55,267 nt of DNA from JBOGJI01 sp050747865 (GCA_050747865.1 JBOGJI010000235.1:1-55267); one strand, 5' to 3'; positions 1 to 8,837 are shown, numbered from the stretch's first letter. Made by a program: numbers and translations. The notes: generated by a model from the letters alone, not told the origin.

Positions 1-809
1 GGCGACACCCGCTGCAGCACCCACAGGCCGGCCAGCGCCACCAGGGCCAGGGTCACCGTCTCGACACGCGCCATCGCGTCGTCGCCGTTCAGGCGCGAGA
101 AGACGATCTGCGTGGTCATCACCCGGAAGCCGCCGCCGAAGATGTACGGCGCCGAGAACGACGCCAGCGCGGTCATGAAGGTCAGCAGCGCCGCCCCGGC
201 CAGCGCCGGGCGCAACAGGGGCAGCGTGACCCGCGTCAGGGTGCGCCGGCGGCCGGCGCCGAGCGAGGCCGCGGCCTCGAGCAGGGCGGCGTCGAGGCGG
301 GCGAGGCCGGCGCGGGTGAAGAGGTAGAAATACACGTACATGGAATACGCATGGACGAGCAGGATGGCCCCGGCGCCGCCCAGGCGCCAGGGCGGCTCCT
401 CGAGCCGCAGCATTGCCTGCGCCGCGCGGGAGACGAAGCCGCTCTCCCCGTACAGGAACAGGAAGGCGATGACGCCGACCAGCGGCGGCAGCGCCACCGG
501 CAGCGCCACCAGGGCGCCGAGCAGCCGCCGGCCGGGGAAGTCGGTGCGCTCGAAGACGAAGCCCAGCGGCACCCCCACCGCCGCTGCCAGCGCCACCGAG
601 GCGAGGGAGATCCAGAGGCTGCGCCACAGCGCCAGCCACTCGTCGCCGCGGCGGGCGAAGTCGGCGAAGTGGTCGAGGGTGAAGCCGCCGGCGCCGGCCA
701 GGCCGAAGGCCTGGGCGACGGTCATGGCCAGCGGGTAGCCGACCACCCAGGCGAGCAACGCCGCCAGCGCCGCGGCCCGCCAGGTCGGGACCCGCCTCAG
801 CGCGCTCAC
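1..809 (-). CDS. ABC transporter permease, iron(III)/thiamine type (partial, runs off left edge)
   Basis: This is an inner-membrane permease of the FbpB/ThiP class; the reading frame is open to base 1, so the C-terminus is missing. Read on the minus strand it begins GTG (VSALRRVPTWRAAAL) and gives several hydrophobic segments. It contains the cytoplasmic EAA loop that docks the ATPase (LLEAAASLGAGRRRTLTRV, about residue 180). The GTG overlaps the stop of the ATPase gene in a GTGA arrangement, which fixes the start and implies translational coupling. It is the fourth gene of the deacetylase-SBP-ATPase-permease operon. The substrate is inferred from the partner binding protein (ferric iron or a similar small ligand) and is not proven. 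Confidence 0.85.
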   Translation of the reverse strand, partial: MSALRRVPTWRAAALAALLAWVVGYPLAMTVAQAFGLAGAGGFTLDHFADFARRGDEWLALWRSLWISLASVALAAAVGVPLGFVFERTDFPGRRLLGALVALPVALPPLVGVIAFLFLYGESGFVSRAAQAMLRLEEPPWRLGGAGAILLVHAYSMYVYFYLFTRAGLARLDAALLEAAASLGAGRRRTLTRVTLPLLRPALAGAALLTFMTALASFSAPYIFGGGFRVMTTQIVFSRLNGDDAMARVETVTLALVALAGLWVLQRVS

Positions 810-1921
810 GAGGAGGCCGTCCCGCCGAAGACTCTCGGCGCAGCGCCGTCCCTGGGTGCCACCGCCACGGCATCTCCCTCCCTCGCCGGAGCCGCGGGCT
901 CCAGCAGCACCTCGACCTCGGGGTCACCCGGCAGAGCGAGGCGCACGGTGACGTAGGTCAGGACGCCGGTGAAGCGGCGGTTGAGGACGTGTCCGGGGAC
1001 CGCGCGCGGCGCTCCGGGCTCGACCAGGCGGAGATGTTCGGGGCGCGTCACCAGATCGACGGGGCCGCCGGGCTCGAGCGGGTGCCCGCCGGGGCCGGCC
1101 ACCACCTCACCCGGCCAGACCGGGCCCTCGGGGCCGGCGAGCCGCGCGCCGCGGCCGCCGTCGTCGGTCTCGGCGAGCGTGCCCGGGACCCCGCTCGCCC
1201 GGCCCACGAACTCCGCCACGAATCGTGTCTGCGGCGAGGCGTACAGATCTTCGGGCGTGCCGATCTGCTCGACGGCGCCGTCGTGCAGCACGGCCACCCG
1301 CTCCGCGAGGTCGAAGGCCTCCTCCTGCTCGTGGGTGACCAGCACGGTGGTGATCCCGACCTCGCCCACGGTGCGCTTCAGCGCCCGCCGCGTGCGCTCG
1401 CGCAGGCCGGGGTCGAGGTTCGACAGCGGCTCGTCGAGAAGCAGCAGGCGAGGCCGCGGCGCCAGAGCGCGGGCGAGGGCCACCCGTTGCTGCTGGCCGC
1501 CGGAGATCTCCCCCACCTTGCGTCCTTCGAAGCCCTCGAGGTGGACCAGGCGCAGCATCTCGGCGACGCGTTCCGCGACCGCGGCGCGCTCTCGTCCCCG
1601 ACCGACGTCCGCGAGCCCGAAGGCCACGTTTTCGCCCACCTTCAGGTGAGGGAAGAGGGCGTAGTGCTGGAACACCATGCCGAAACGGCGGCGTGCCGGC
1701 GGCAGGTGGGCGACGTCCGATCCCGCCACCCGGATCGAGCCCGCGTCCGGCGTCTCGAAGCCGGCGAGCAGGCGCAGCAGCGTCGTCTTGCCGCTGCCGC
1801 TGGGGCCGAGCAGGGCGAGGACCTCACCTTCGGCGACGGTCAGCGAGACCTCGCGGATCACGGCGACGTCGCCGAAGCGCTTCCGCAGGCGCTCGAGAAC
1901 GAGAAACGGCTCGGGGGGCAT
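806..1921 (-). CDS. ABC transporter ATP-binding protein (FbpC/PotA-like)
   Basis: Cytoplasmic ATPase of about 371 residues that powers the adjacent permease. Walker A is GPSGSGKTT near residue 40, the Q-loop is in FQHYALFPH, the signature is ISGGQQQRVALARAL, Walker B is LLLLDEPLSNLD and the switch histidine is in VTHEQEEA. A C-terminal TOBE-like region follows (from about residue 240), as in iron and polyamine importers. I chose the ATG at 1921 because it overlaps the stop of the binding-protein gene (TAATG) and begins the family N-terminus MPPEPFLVLERLRKRFG. A longer frame upstream only covers the neighbour's coding region. Confidence 0.93.
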   Translation of the reverse strand: MPPEPFLVLERLRKRFGDVAVIREVSLTVAEGEVLALLGPSGSGKTTLLRLLAGFETPDAGSIRVAGSDVAHLPPARRRFGMVFQHYALFPHLKVGENVAFGLADVGRGRERAAVAERVAEMLRLVHLEGFEGRKVGEISGGQQQRVALARALAPRPRLLLLDEPLSNLDPGLRERTRRALKRTVGEVGITTVLVTHEQEEAFDLAERVAVLHDGAVEQIGTPEDLYASPQTRFVAEFVGRASGVPGTLAETDDGGRGARLAGPEGPVWPGEVVAGPGGHPLEPGGPVDLVTRPEHLRLVEPGAPRAVPGHVLNRRFTGVLTYVTVRLALPGDPEVEVLLEPAAPAREGDAVAVAPRDGAAPRVFGGTASS

Positions 1922-2997
1922 TATTTCGGTAGCGTCGGGCGTCCCTGCCCGACGCCTCGGGCCCGCTCGCCGCGGCCGCGCACCGTGCGATCCCAGGTCG
2001 CCATCCACTCCTGGCCATGACGCTCGAGGCGGCCGCGGTCGATCTCCGCGACGGCGAGCTGGCCGAGCACCGTCCGCGCCCACTCGGGCAGCTCGGATAC
2101 ATCCAGGTCGCCGCCTGCCGGCAGCCTGAAGGCCTGTTCGGCGGCCAGCTCCAGGGCCTCGCGCTCACCGATCCAGTCGATGAAGGCGCGTGCCGCGTCG
2201 GCGTCGGGCGCGCCTTCGATCAGCCCCACCGAGTCGACGATGATCGGGGTCCCGGACGCCGGGAACCGGTAGTCGAGCGGACGGCCCCATTCGAGTTGCC
2301 ACAGCGCATCGGTCAGCTCCCAGACGGTCACCAGCCCCTCGCGGCGGACCAGCTTCTCGATCATCAGCGTCGGGTTGAGGACGTATTCCTTGGTCTGCGC
2401 GTCTAGCGCGAGCAGCCAGTCGAAGCCGGCCCGGGTGTCGCCGGTCGCCGCCAGCGAGCGGGTCAGCACCATGCCGAAGAAGGTGCGCATGGTGCCGCTG
2501 GCCATGGGGTCGCGGATCAGGATCTCGTGGTCCCAGCGCGGGTCGAGCAGATCGTCCCAGTCGCCCGGCGCCGCGGCGTCCGGCACCGCGTCGGAGTTGT
2601 AGAGGAGGACCGGTGCCGTGCGGTAGACGGCGTGGTAGCGATCCTCCGGGCCGCTGTAGCCCTCGGGCAGTCGATCGGCCCACGGCGGGCGGTAGGCGGA
2701 AAGCAGCCCTTCCGCGGCGCCGCGGGCGAAGATCTCCGACGGGCCGCCGAACCAGACGTCGCCTTGCGGATTGGCCGCCTCCGAGCGCACCCGGTCGTAG
2801 ACCTCCTGCGAGCCCATGTCGAGCCAGCGCACGTCGACTCCCGGGTGCTCAGCCTCGTAAGCCTTCTCGACCAGCGACAGCAGATCGCGCCCGTGCGGCG
2901 AGTAGAGGAGCAGCTCCTCGCGCCCGTCGCCGCAGCCCGCGACCAGCGTCGCCAGCACCGCGCTCAGCGCGGGCGAACGAAGCGATCGAATCCTCAT
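1921..2997 (-). CDS. ABC transporter substrate-binding lipoprotein (ferric-iron/AfuA type)
   Basis: Extracytoplasmic binding protein of about 358 residues. The N-terminus has a signal sequence ending in a lipobox (LVAGC, Cys near residue 21), so it should be a lipoprotein. The mature start LLLYSPHGRDLL and the segment GDVWFGGPSEIF are typical of AfuA/FutA-like class II periplasmic binding folds. The ATG overlaps the stop of the upstream deacetylase gene (ATGA), and its own stop overlaps the ATPase start, so the genes should be co-translated. Ligand assignment rests on family resemblance only; phosphonate, thiamine or sugar-phosphate ligands also occur in relatives. Confidence 0.9.
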   Translation of the reverse strand: MRIRSLRSPALSAVLATLVAGCGDGREELLLYSPHGRDLLSLVEKAYEAEHPGVDVRWLDMGSQEVYDRVRSEAANPQGDVWFGGPSEIFARGAAEGLLSAYRPPWADRLPEGYSGPEDRYHAVYRTAPVLLYNSDAVPDAAAPGDWDDLLDPRWDHEILIRDPMASGTMRTFFGMVLTRSLAATGDTRAGFDWLLALDAQTKEYVLNPTLMIEKLVRREGLVTVWELTDALWQLEWGRPLDYRFPASGTPIIVDSVGLIEGAPDADAARAFIDWIGEREALELAAEQAFRLPAGGDLDVSELPEWARTVLGQLAVAEIDRGRLERHGQEWMATWDRTVRGRGERARGVGQGRPTLPK

Positions 2998-5759
2998 GGG
3001 GCGGCGTCCTCGTCCTGTGTGCGCGCCAAGGCCAGCAGGTTGGCGAACAGGCGGTACGCCCCGGGCACGCCGGCGGGGAGCTGGCGGAAGAAGGCGAGGC
3101 CGGTGTAGACGTAGGTGCCCTCTCCCACCGGCGCCACCAGCAGCGCTCCCCGTTGCGGCTCCTCCCTCGGATCGGCCATCGCGAGCAGCGGGCGGAACGG
3201 CTCGCCCCACGACGACGGCATGTAGAGCCCTCGCTCCTGCACCCAGCCGTCCCAGTCGCCGGGTCCGATCACGTTGGGTGTGGTCAGCACCGGGCTGTCC
3301 GGCTCGAGCACGGTCACGGCCGCCGCCTGGTCGGTGACCCGGCCGTGCGGGCGCGCGATCTCCAGGGGATAGGGCGCGTAGCCGCCCGTGCTGTAGTCGT
3401 ACTGCTGGTACTGGACGATCACCAGGCCGCCGCCGCGGGCGTAGTCGAGCAGCAGCGGATTGGCGCTGCCCAGAGCCGGGCTGACCTCGAAGGCGCGGGC
3501 GCCGATGACGAGGGCGTCGAAGGGCGACAGGTCGCGCGTCGCTAGCTCCGTTGGCGCGAGCAGCTCCACGGGCAGGCCGAGGTCGATGAGCGCCTCCGGC
3601 ACCCGGTCGGCCGCGCCGCGCACGTAGCCGATGCGGTCGACGGGCGGCAGGGCGAGATCCAGGGCGACGACGCGCACCGCCGCCGGCCGCGGGTAGGGCG
3701 TGGCGCGCACGTGGGAATAGTCGACCAGCGGCACCGCCGCATCGTAGCGTCCCTCCGCCGCGCAATCAGACCCGTCGGCCGCGCAATCCACCACCGCGGT
3801 CACGGTGATCAGGTGCTCGCCCGGCGCCACCGCCCCGGACGGCTGCAGAGTCAGGCGCACGGTGGACCGCGCGTTCTCGGCCGGCAGGTGGAACGGCTGC
3901 GTCGACGAGCGCCACCCGTCCGGCGCGCTGGCCTCGAGCCGGCCGGCGAGCGGGAAGGCGGCGTGCGAGGTGAGGGTCACCTCCGGGGTATGCGGCTCAC
4001 TGCGGTCGGTCGGCCACACCAGCAGGTCCTGCGCCACGGTCACTTCGAGCGGTGGGACCACCCGAAGGGCTCGCCGCACCTCGCCGAGGGCCTGGTCCTG
4101 GCGGCGATGGACCACCTCGCGCACGAGGTCGATCTCCTCGCCGGCCAGACGCAGCCGGAACGACGCCGAAAGCGGCGGCGGCGCGAACGGCTCGCCGCGC
4201 AGCGGAGGCGAGGCGGTGGTCCAGTCGTAGAGGTCGCCATCCGGCGGCGCCGCGAGGAAGTAGGGCACCGTGGCCGGGGTGTCGGGCGGCACGTGCACGC
4301 GAAAGGCGCGCCGGAAGTAGCCGGGCTCCGCGGTGTCGCGGAACCGTGACTCGAAGCTGTCTTCATCCTCGATCTCCGCCGGCTCCACGGGGAACCCGGA
4401 GACGGACGTCAGCCGGACGTCGAGCAGCACCGCACCCGAGCCGCCGGCGTCCCAGACGGCGGTCTCGACGGTGAGTTCGGAGCCCGCGACCAGCAGGTCG
4501 CGATCGGCGAAGGCGTCGAGGCCGAGGCCGGCGACGGCCGCCAGCAGCTCGGCGGCGACGGCACGTTTCTCCTCGATCAGGTCCGCCACTCCCGCGTAGC
4601 GGCCGAGCTCCGTGCCGGCCGAACCCCGGCCGGCAGGGACGCCGGCCGCTTCAGCCCGAGATTCCACGGCCGCGAGTGCCTCCGTGAGCTGCAGATGGAT
4701 CTCCGCGGCCAATGGAAGGACGGCGCCGGGCTCGGCCGCGGTCAGCTCGGAGCGCGCCTGCCGCGCCAGCTCCTCGACCCGCGCCAGTCGCTCGCCGACC
4801 GCCGCCCGCAAAGGCTCGGGCAAAGGTTCCGCGACGGCCGCCAATCGCGTGTCGATACCGGCGAAGAGGTCGCCCGCAGCGGCATCCTCGCGCCGCCCCG
4901 CGCCACGCTCCCACGCCAGGCGGCCGGTGAACGGCCCCAGCGGCTGCAGCCTCCCCATGTCCTGGCAGCGGTGCTGGCTGCGGCTGGCCATGGCGATCTG
5001 GTAGATCGAGCGCCCGCTGACCCCTTCGAGTACGCCGAGCGGAATCTCCAGAGTCGCCTCCTCCGGCCGCCACCTGGCGCCGCGGTAGAGCGCCTGCGGC
5101 CGCCAGGGGGAAAGCCCTTCGGCGGCCAGCTCGGGGACCGCGTCCGGATCCCCGGCCATCTCATAGGCCTCGTCGGCGACGACGCCCGCCGCCTGGTGCT
5201 GCCCGTGCCCGGCGCGCTCGTCCGGCGGGAAGACCGAGACCACCACCTGCGGCCGGAAGCGGCGGATCACCCGCACCGTGTCCTCGAGCAGGACCTCGCG
5301 CGGCCAGCGCTCGAAGGTCTCCGCGAGCGAGCGGGTGTAGCCGAAGTCGAAGGCACGGGTGAAGAACTGCCGCCCGCCGTCGATGCCGCGGGCGGCGAGC
5401 AGCTCGCGGCTGCGCAGCAGGCCCAGCTCCATGCCGAGCTCCGGGCCGATCAGGTTCTGCCCGCCTTCGCCGCGGGAGAGCGACAGGTAGGCGGCCTCGC
5501 CGCCGAGGGCTCGTGCGACGTAGGCGATGAGCGTCGTGTCCTCGTCGTCCGGATGGGCGCCGATCACCAGCAGCCGCCGGTGCCCGGTGAGCTTGGCCAG
5601 CAGCCGATCGGCGCGCGCCACGCCGCCGGCGGCGGGTGGCACGAGAGGGTCGTTCAGCGGATCGAGCGCTCCGGTGGCGCCGGCGGGCGAGGTCGGGTGG
5701 AGGAGGACGAGGACGGGGAGGGCGGCGAGCAGGAGGACGACGGGAAGGATTCTGCGCAT
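2994..5759 (-). CDS. PIG-L/LmbE-family deacetylase with C-terminal ThuA-like domain
   Basis: Exported protein of about 921 residues. An N-terminal signal peptide (MRRILPVVLLLAALPVLVLL) precedes the LmbE fold, with the zinc motif GAHPDDED (H69, D71, D72) and a distal ligand segment ERAGHGQHQAAG. Family members remove acetyl groups from N-acetylglucosamine-type substrates. The middle part has a NEW3-like beta domain (around LEASAPDGWRSSTQPF). The last 250 residues look like a glutamine-amidotransferase/ThuA-like fold (PFDALVIGARAFE, GGGLVIVQYQQYDY). The start at 5759 is chosen for its signal peptide; an in-frame extension upstream is low-complexity. It is first in the operon with the ABC importer, so the two may handle related ligands. 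Confidence 0.88.
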   Translation of the reverse strand: MRRILPVVLLLAALPVLVLLHPTSPAGATGALDPLNDPLVPPAAGGVARADRLLAKLTGHRRLLVIGAHPDDEDTTLIAYVARALGGEAAYLSLSRGEGGQNLIGPELGMELGLLRSRELLAARGIDGGRQFFTRAFDFGYTRSLAETFERWPREVLLEDTVRVIRRFRPQVVVSVFPPDERAGHGQHQAAGVVADEAYEMAGDPDAVPELAAEGLSPWRPQALYRGARWRPEEATLEIPLGVLEGVSGRSIYQIAMASRSQHRCQDMGRLQPLGPFTGRLAWERGAGRREDAAAGDLFAGIDTRLAAVAEPLPEPLRAAVGERLARVEELARQARSELTAAEPGAVLPLAAEIHLQLTEALAAVESRAEAAGVPAGRGSAGTELGRYAGVADLIEEKRAVAAELLAAVAGLGLDAFADRDLLVAGSELTVETAVWDAGGSGAVLLDVRLTSVSGFPVEPAEIEDEDSFESRFRDTAEPGYFRRAFRVHVPPDTPATVPYFLAAPPDGDLYDWTTASPPLRGEPFAPPPLSASFRLRLAGEEIDLVREVVHRRQDQALGEVRRALRVVPPLEVTVAQDLLVWPTDRSEPHTPEVTLTSHAAFPLAGRLEASAPDGWRSSTQPFHLPAENARSTVRLTLQPSGAVAPGEHLITVTAVVDCAADGSDCAAEGRYDAAVPLVDYSHVRATPYPRPAAVRVVALDLALPPVDRIGYVRGAADRVPEALIDLGLPVELLAPTELATRDLSPFDALVIGARAFEVSPALGSANPLLLDYARGGGLVIVQYQQYDYSTGGYAPYPLEIARPHGRVTDQAAAVTVLEPDSPVLTTPNVIGPGDWDGWVQERGLYMPSSWGEPFRPLLAMADPREEPQRGALLVAPVGEGTYVYTGLAFFRQLPAGVPGAYRLFANLLALARTQDEDAAP

Positions 5760-5823
5760 CGGTTGTCGCCTGGATCGCCCGAGACCCGCGCGCCCGGAGG
5801 TACGATCGTCACGCGGTCTGCGC

Positions 5824-5829
5824 AGTATA
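5824..5829 (-). promoter_or_regulatory. Candidate -10 box for the deacetylase/ABC operon
   Basis: On the minus strand the sequence reads TATACT, a near-consensus -10, about 65 bases before the deacetylase start. No convincing -35 lies at the right distance, so this is weak. Confidence 0.35.
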
Positions 5830-5904
5830 GCCACTGCCTGCCGCCGGCCGAGCCGGTTCTCCCACCCGAGCCTCGACGCGAGCCCGGCGAGGCCGAGCAG
5901 TTCC

Positions 5905-5932
5905 TTGACATGCAACTAAAAAGTTGCATAAT
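5905..5932 (+). promoter_or_regulatory. Promoter of the arsR-AHSA1 pair, spacer filled by a palindrome
   Basis: The -35 is a perfect TTGACA (5905-5910) and the -10 is CATAAT (5927-5932), with a 16-base spacer. A perfect 7-base inverted repeat, TGCAACT and AGTTGCA separated by AAAA (5911-5928), fills the spacer, the usual place for a repressor that blocks polymerase. The start codon of the repressor gene lies only 8 bases after the -10. Confidence 0.82.
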
Positions 5933-5940
5933 ATGTTGTC

Positions 5941-6270
5941 GTGCAGGCGGATGCCGACAAGGTGTTCAAGGCACTGGCCGACGCCACCCGTCGGCGGCTG
6001 CTCGATCGGCTGCGCGCGGACAACGGCCAGACGCTCGGCGAGCTCTGTGCGCGCCTGGACATGACCCGGCAGGCGGTGACCAAGCACCTGAAGCTGCTCG
6101 AGGAGGCGCAGCTCGTGGTCCCGATCTGGCGCGGCCGCGAGAAGCTGCACTACCTCAACCCGGTGCCGATCCACGACATCGCCGAGCGCTGGATCGGCAG
6201 GTTCGAGCGGGGCCGCCTGCACGCCCTCGTCGAGCTCAAGGAACAACTGGAAGGAGAGACCGATGGCTGA
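5941..6270 (+). CDS. ArsR/SmtB-family winged-helix repressor
   Basis: DNA-binding repressor of 109 residues with the ArsR winged helix: ALADATRRRLLDRL, recognition helix LDMTRQAVTKHLKLLEEA and wing WRGREKLHYLNP. There are no metal-ligand cysteines of the ArsR/SmtB sensor type, so it belongs to the class paired with AHSA1/SRPBCC proteins. The GTG start lies 8 bases after the -10 with no room for a Shine-Dalgarno site, so the message is probably leaderless. It overlaps the SRPBCC gene by 8 bases. Autorepression through the palindrome just upstream is inferred. Confidence 0.9.
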   Translation: MQADADKVFKALADATRRRLLDRLRADNGQTLGELCARLDMTRQAVTKHLKLLEEAQLVVPIWRGREKLHYLNPVPIHDIAERWIGRFERGRLHALVELKEQLEGETDG

Positions 6271-6724
6271 TTCGAGGTTCGTCTACGTGACCTACATCCG
6301 CACCACGCCGGAGAAGTTGTGGCAGGCGCTGATCGACCCCGAGTTCACCCGCCGCTACTGGGTGGAGACGTGGCAGGAGTCCGACTGGGAACCCGGTGCA
6401 TCGTGGCGGCTGATGATCCCCGACGGGCGTATCGGCGACAGCGGCGAGGTTCTCGAGATCGACCCTCATCGGCGGCTCGTGCTGTCGTGGCGGGTCGAGT
6501 TCATGCCCGAGCTGCGTGCCGAAGGCCATTCCCGTGTGACCTTCGAGCTCGAGCCGGTGGGCGAGTCGGTCAAACTCACCCTGATCCAGGAGATCGAGCG
6601 CCCCGATTCCAAGCAGGTCGAGGAGATGTCCCGAGGTTGGCCGCACCTCTTCGCCAGCCTCAAGAGTCTCCTCGAGACCGGCGAGCCTCTCGGGGAGACC
6701 CGTCGCTGGCCGGAGGGGATCTGA
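6263..6724 (+). CDS. SRPBCC/AHSA1-family protein
   Basis: Small cytoplasmic protein of 153 residues of the START-like SRPBCC fold, AHSA1 branch. The N-terminus VYVTYIRTTPEKLWQALIDPEFTRRYW and the later GWPHLFASLKSLLETGEPL are the standard landmarks. A good Shine-Dalgarno (GGAAGGAG) precedes the ATG, unlike the leaderless arsR start. Members bind hydrophobic ligands in a helix-grip cavity; the ligand here is unknown. ArsR plus AHSA1 pairs are common two-gene stress or ligand-response units. Confidence 0.9.
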   Translation: MADSRFVYVTYIRTTPEKLWQALIDPEFTRRYWVETWQESDWEPGASWRLMIPDGRIGDSGEVLEIDPHRRLVLSWRVEFMPELRAEGHSRVTFELEPVGESVKLTLIQEIERPDSKQVEEMSRGWPHLFASLKSLLETGEPLGETRRWPEGI

Positions 6725-6741
6725 CCGAGCAGCAGGTAGAC

Positions 6742-7890
6742 CTATTCCGCCATCAGACGCGCCCAGAAGGCGATCATGTTCCAGACGTCGGCGGCGCCGG
6801 CGTTGCGGTCGACCTCGGCGTGGGTGAGGAGGGGGCTGGTCAGGTGGAACACTCGCGTCTCCCGCTCGAGGTGGCGCGCCAGCAGAACGGACTCGGCGGC
6901 CGGGATCACGCGGTCTTCGGCACCGTGCAGCAAGTAGACGGGCGCCGACGGGCTCGGCGCGCGCTCGGGTGAGAGGGCGGGGTCGTCGCCCCATGCCTCG
7001 GCATGCGGCAGCAGCAGAGGCCCCAACGCCCCTACGTCACGAGCGTTGACGGCCGCGAGCAGCCGCCCGGCCGGATCGGCGAGAGTCGCCGCGTATTCGC
7101 GCGCACGCGCGAACGCCCCGGCCGCCTCGGCCCGGTCGGCCAGAGTCCGGGAGGCGGCGTCGAGGAACATCCGGATCCCGTGACGCAGTGGCTCGACCTG
7201 CTCGACGGGCACGACGCGGTCGGCGACCGTGTGCAGGAGGATCGCCATGCCGTAGTCGTGCGGCTCTGCAGAAGCTCCGTCGGGCAGCCTGCCGGTGCAC
7301 AGGAACCGCAGGACCCGCGGCAGGTCGCCGTGGCCGCCCAGCGAGAGCACGAACCGGATCCGGTCGGCAAGCGGGGCGTGGCCCGCGGCGACGACCGTGA
7401 GCCCGCCGCCGAAGCTCACGCCGATCAATCCGACCGTGCCATCCGCGGTGAGCCCCGCTTGGGAGCTCGTCCAGCGTGCGGCGTCTTCGATCTGATCGGT
7501 CGTGCGCGCGGAGACACGGTAGGCGCGCAGGTCCGGGTAGTCGGGAGAGACGACGGCGAAGCCGTGCGCGGCGAGGCGGGAGGCGAAGCCGACCAGCCGC
7601 AGCTCGTCGAAGCCGGCGGGATGCAGGCCCGGGGTCAGGACGACGGCTCCGCGGGTGCTCTCCGCCGGCCGGTAGACCTTGGCGGGCAGCGGGCCGTGGC
7701 GCGTGGGGATCGCCTGCTTCTCGATCGACAGGACCTGGAGCCGCCCCGCCGTCAGCCGGCGCGCCCACAGGGGAGCGTCGGCGGTATGGGCGACGAGGGA
7801 GACTCCGCCGACGTAGTCGCGCTTGCTGCCCAGCCACGCGGCAGCCAGCAGCGCGGCCACGGTGAGCGCCACGATCGCGCGGACTCGCAT
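6742..7890 (-). CDS. Membrane-anchored or exported alpha/beta hydrolase
   Basis: Protein of about 382 residues with an N-terminal hydrophobic segment (RAIVALTVAALLAAAWL) and an alpha/beta-hydrolase domain. The nucleophile elbow is GVSFGG (Ser159), the acid is probably in HGAEDRVIPA and the histidine in LLTHAEVD, completing a catalytic triad. The segment GAVVLTPGLHPAGFDELRL supplies the oxyanion-hole region and resembles dienelactone-hydrolase-like proteins. The ATG at 7890 is chosen because it begins the membrane segment. Its 3' end faces the SRPBCC gene 17 bases away. The substrate is unknown. Confidence 0.85.
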   Translation of the reverse strand: MRVRAIVALTVAALLAAAWLGSKRDYVGGVSLVAHTADAPLWARRLTAGRLQVLSIEKQAIPTRHGPLPAKVYRPAESTRGAVVLTPGLHPAGFDELRLVGFASRLAAHGFAVVSPDYPDLRAYRVSARTTDQIEDAARWTSSQAGLTADGTVGLIGVSFGGGLTVVAAGHAPLADRIRFVLSLGGHGDLPRVLRFLCTGRLPDGASAEPHDYGMAILLHTVADRVVPVEQVEPLRHGIRMFLDAASRTLADRAEAAGAFARAREYAATLADPAGRLLAAVNARDVGALGPLLLPHAEAWGDDPALSPERAPSPSAPVYLLHGAEDRVIPAAESVLLARHLERETRVFHLTSPLLTHAEVDRNAGAADVWNMIAFWARLMAE

Positions 7891-7947
7891 CCCGGGACAG
7901 TCTACGAGGGTCGCGGGCGGCCGCGGTCGGCATAGACTTCGCCCACC

Positions 7948-8694
7948 ATGGCACGTGTCCAAGCTGTTCTCGAGGCCTCCGCATGCTGCTTCGTGCTTCT
8001 CCTGTGCGCCGTCGGGGCGAGCGCGCAGGAACGGCCGGATCCCCGCACCGAGCTGCCGCGGATCGCGCGGGAGCTGCTCGCGGCGGTGGCAACCGGCGAC
8101 CGCGCGGTCTGGGATCGCCATCTCGCGGACGACGGAGTCTTCACCGACGAGCGCGGCGTGCGGAGAACCAAGGCGGAGCTGCTGGAGGTCCTGCAACCGC
8201 TCCCCGCCGGCTATGACGGCCGGCTCGAGCCGCGCGACGTCGAAGTGCGCGATTTCGGGACCACGGCGGTCCTCACCTTCCGCGCCGAGGAGAGCCTGAC
8301 CTTGCACGGCCAGACAGTGGCCGACACCTATTTCGAGACCGACACCTATCTGCTGCGTGACGGGCGCTGGCAGATGGTGGCCTCACACGTCCAGGCGGAG
8401 GTCGGCGATCCTCCGGTCGCGGAAGTGCCCCAGGCGGCGCTCGATCGCTGCGCCGGCGTCTACCAGCTCGCGCCGGACGTCCGGGCGACCCTGCGCCGCG
8501 ACGGCGACCACCTGGTGATGGAGCGCGAGGGCCGGCCGCCGCAGTCGCTCCTTCCGGAGACCGAGCGCGTCTTTTTCACTCCCGAAGGCTGGGATGCCCG
8601 CTGGATCTTCGTCTCCGACGCCGACGGCCGCGTCACCCGTTTGGTGGCCCGGCGGCGGGGAGCCGATCTGATCTGGACTCGGGTCGGCGACTGA
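7948..8694 (+). CDS. Exported NTF2-like (DUF4440) protein
   Basis: Protein of 248 residues with a signal peptide ending near SAQ (residue 28). The first domain (about residues 35-145) resembles SnoaL/DUF4440 NTF2-like folds: ELLAAVATGDRAVWDRHLADDGVFTDERG and a later DTYLLRDGRWQMVASH. The last 90 residues (CAGVYQLAPDVRATLRRDGDHLVM) look like the DUF3471-type barrel often attached to such proteins. No catalytic residues can be assigned. A TAGACT box at 7933-7938 sits 9 bases before the ATG, and no Shine-Dalgarno is visible. Confidence 0.8.
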   Translation: MARVQAVLEASACCFVLLLCAVGASAQERPDPRTELPRIARELLAAVATGDRAVWDRHLADDGVFTDERGVRRTKAELLEVLQPLPAGYDGRLEPRDVEVRDFGTTAVLTFRAEESLTLHGQTVADTYFETDTYLLRDGRWQMVASHVQAEVGDPPVAEVPQAALDRCAGVYQLAPDVRATLRRDGDHLVMEREGRPPQSLLPETERVFFTPEGWDARWIFVSDADGRVTRLVARRRGADLIWTRVGD

Positions 8695-8716
8695 GAGCCT
8701 GTGAAGATATCTCCCG
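8694..8716 (+). repeat. 23-bp repeat, copy 1
   Basis: The sequence begins AGAGCCTGTGAA and ends TCTCCCG. The same 12- and 7-base blocks, with the same 4-base gap length, occur in inverted orientation at 52926-52948. It starts on the last base of the NTF2-like gene's stop codon. Confidence 0.6.
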
Positions 8717-8800
8717 CCTCCCGCTGCTAGCGCCCGAGCCGTCCGGCCTCGCGTGGCGATCGGCCTTGATGCCGCGATCCGCGCGATGAGTCCGCTTGCC

Positions 8801-8829
8801 TTGACATGATATTGGCATAGACGTATACT
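8801..8829 (+). promoter_or_regulatory. Strong sigma-70-type promoter of the toxin/immunity pair
   Basis: Perfect -35 TTGACA (8801-8806), 17-base spacer and near-perfect -10 TATACT (8824-8829). The region is notably AT-richer than its surroundings. Transcription should start near 8836. Confidence 0.82.
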
Positions 8830-8837
8830 AGGATTCC

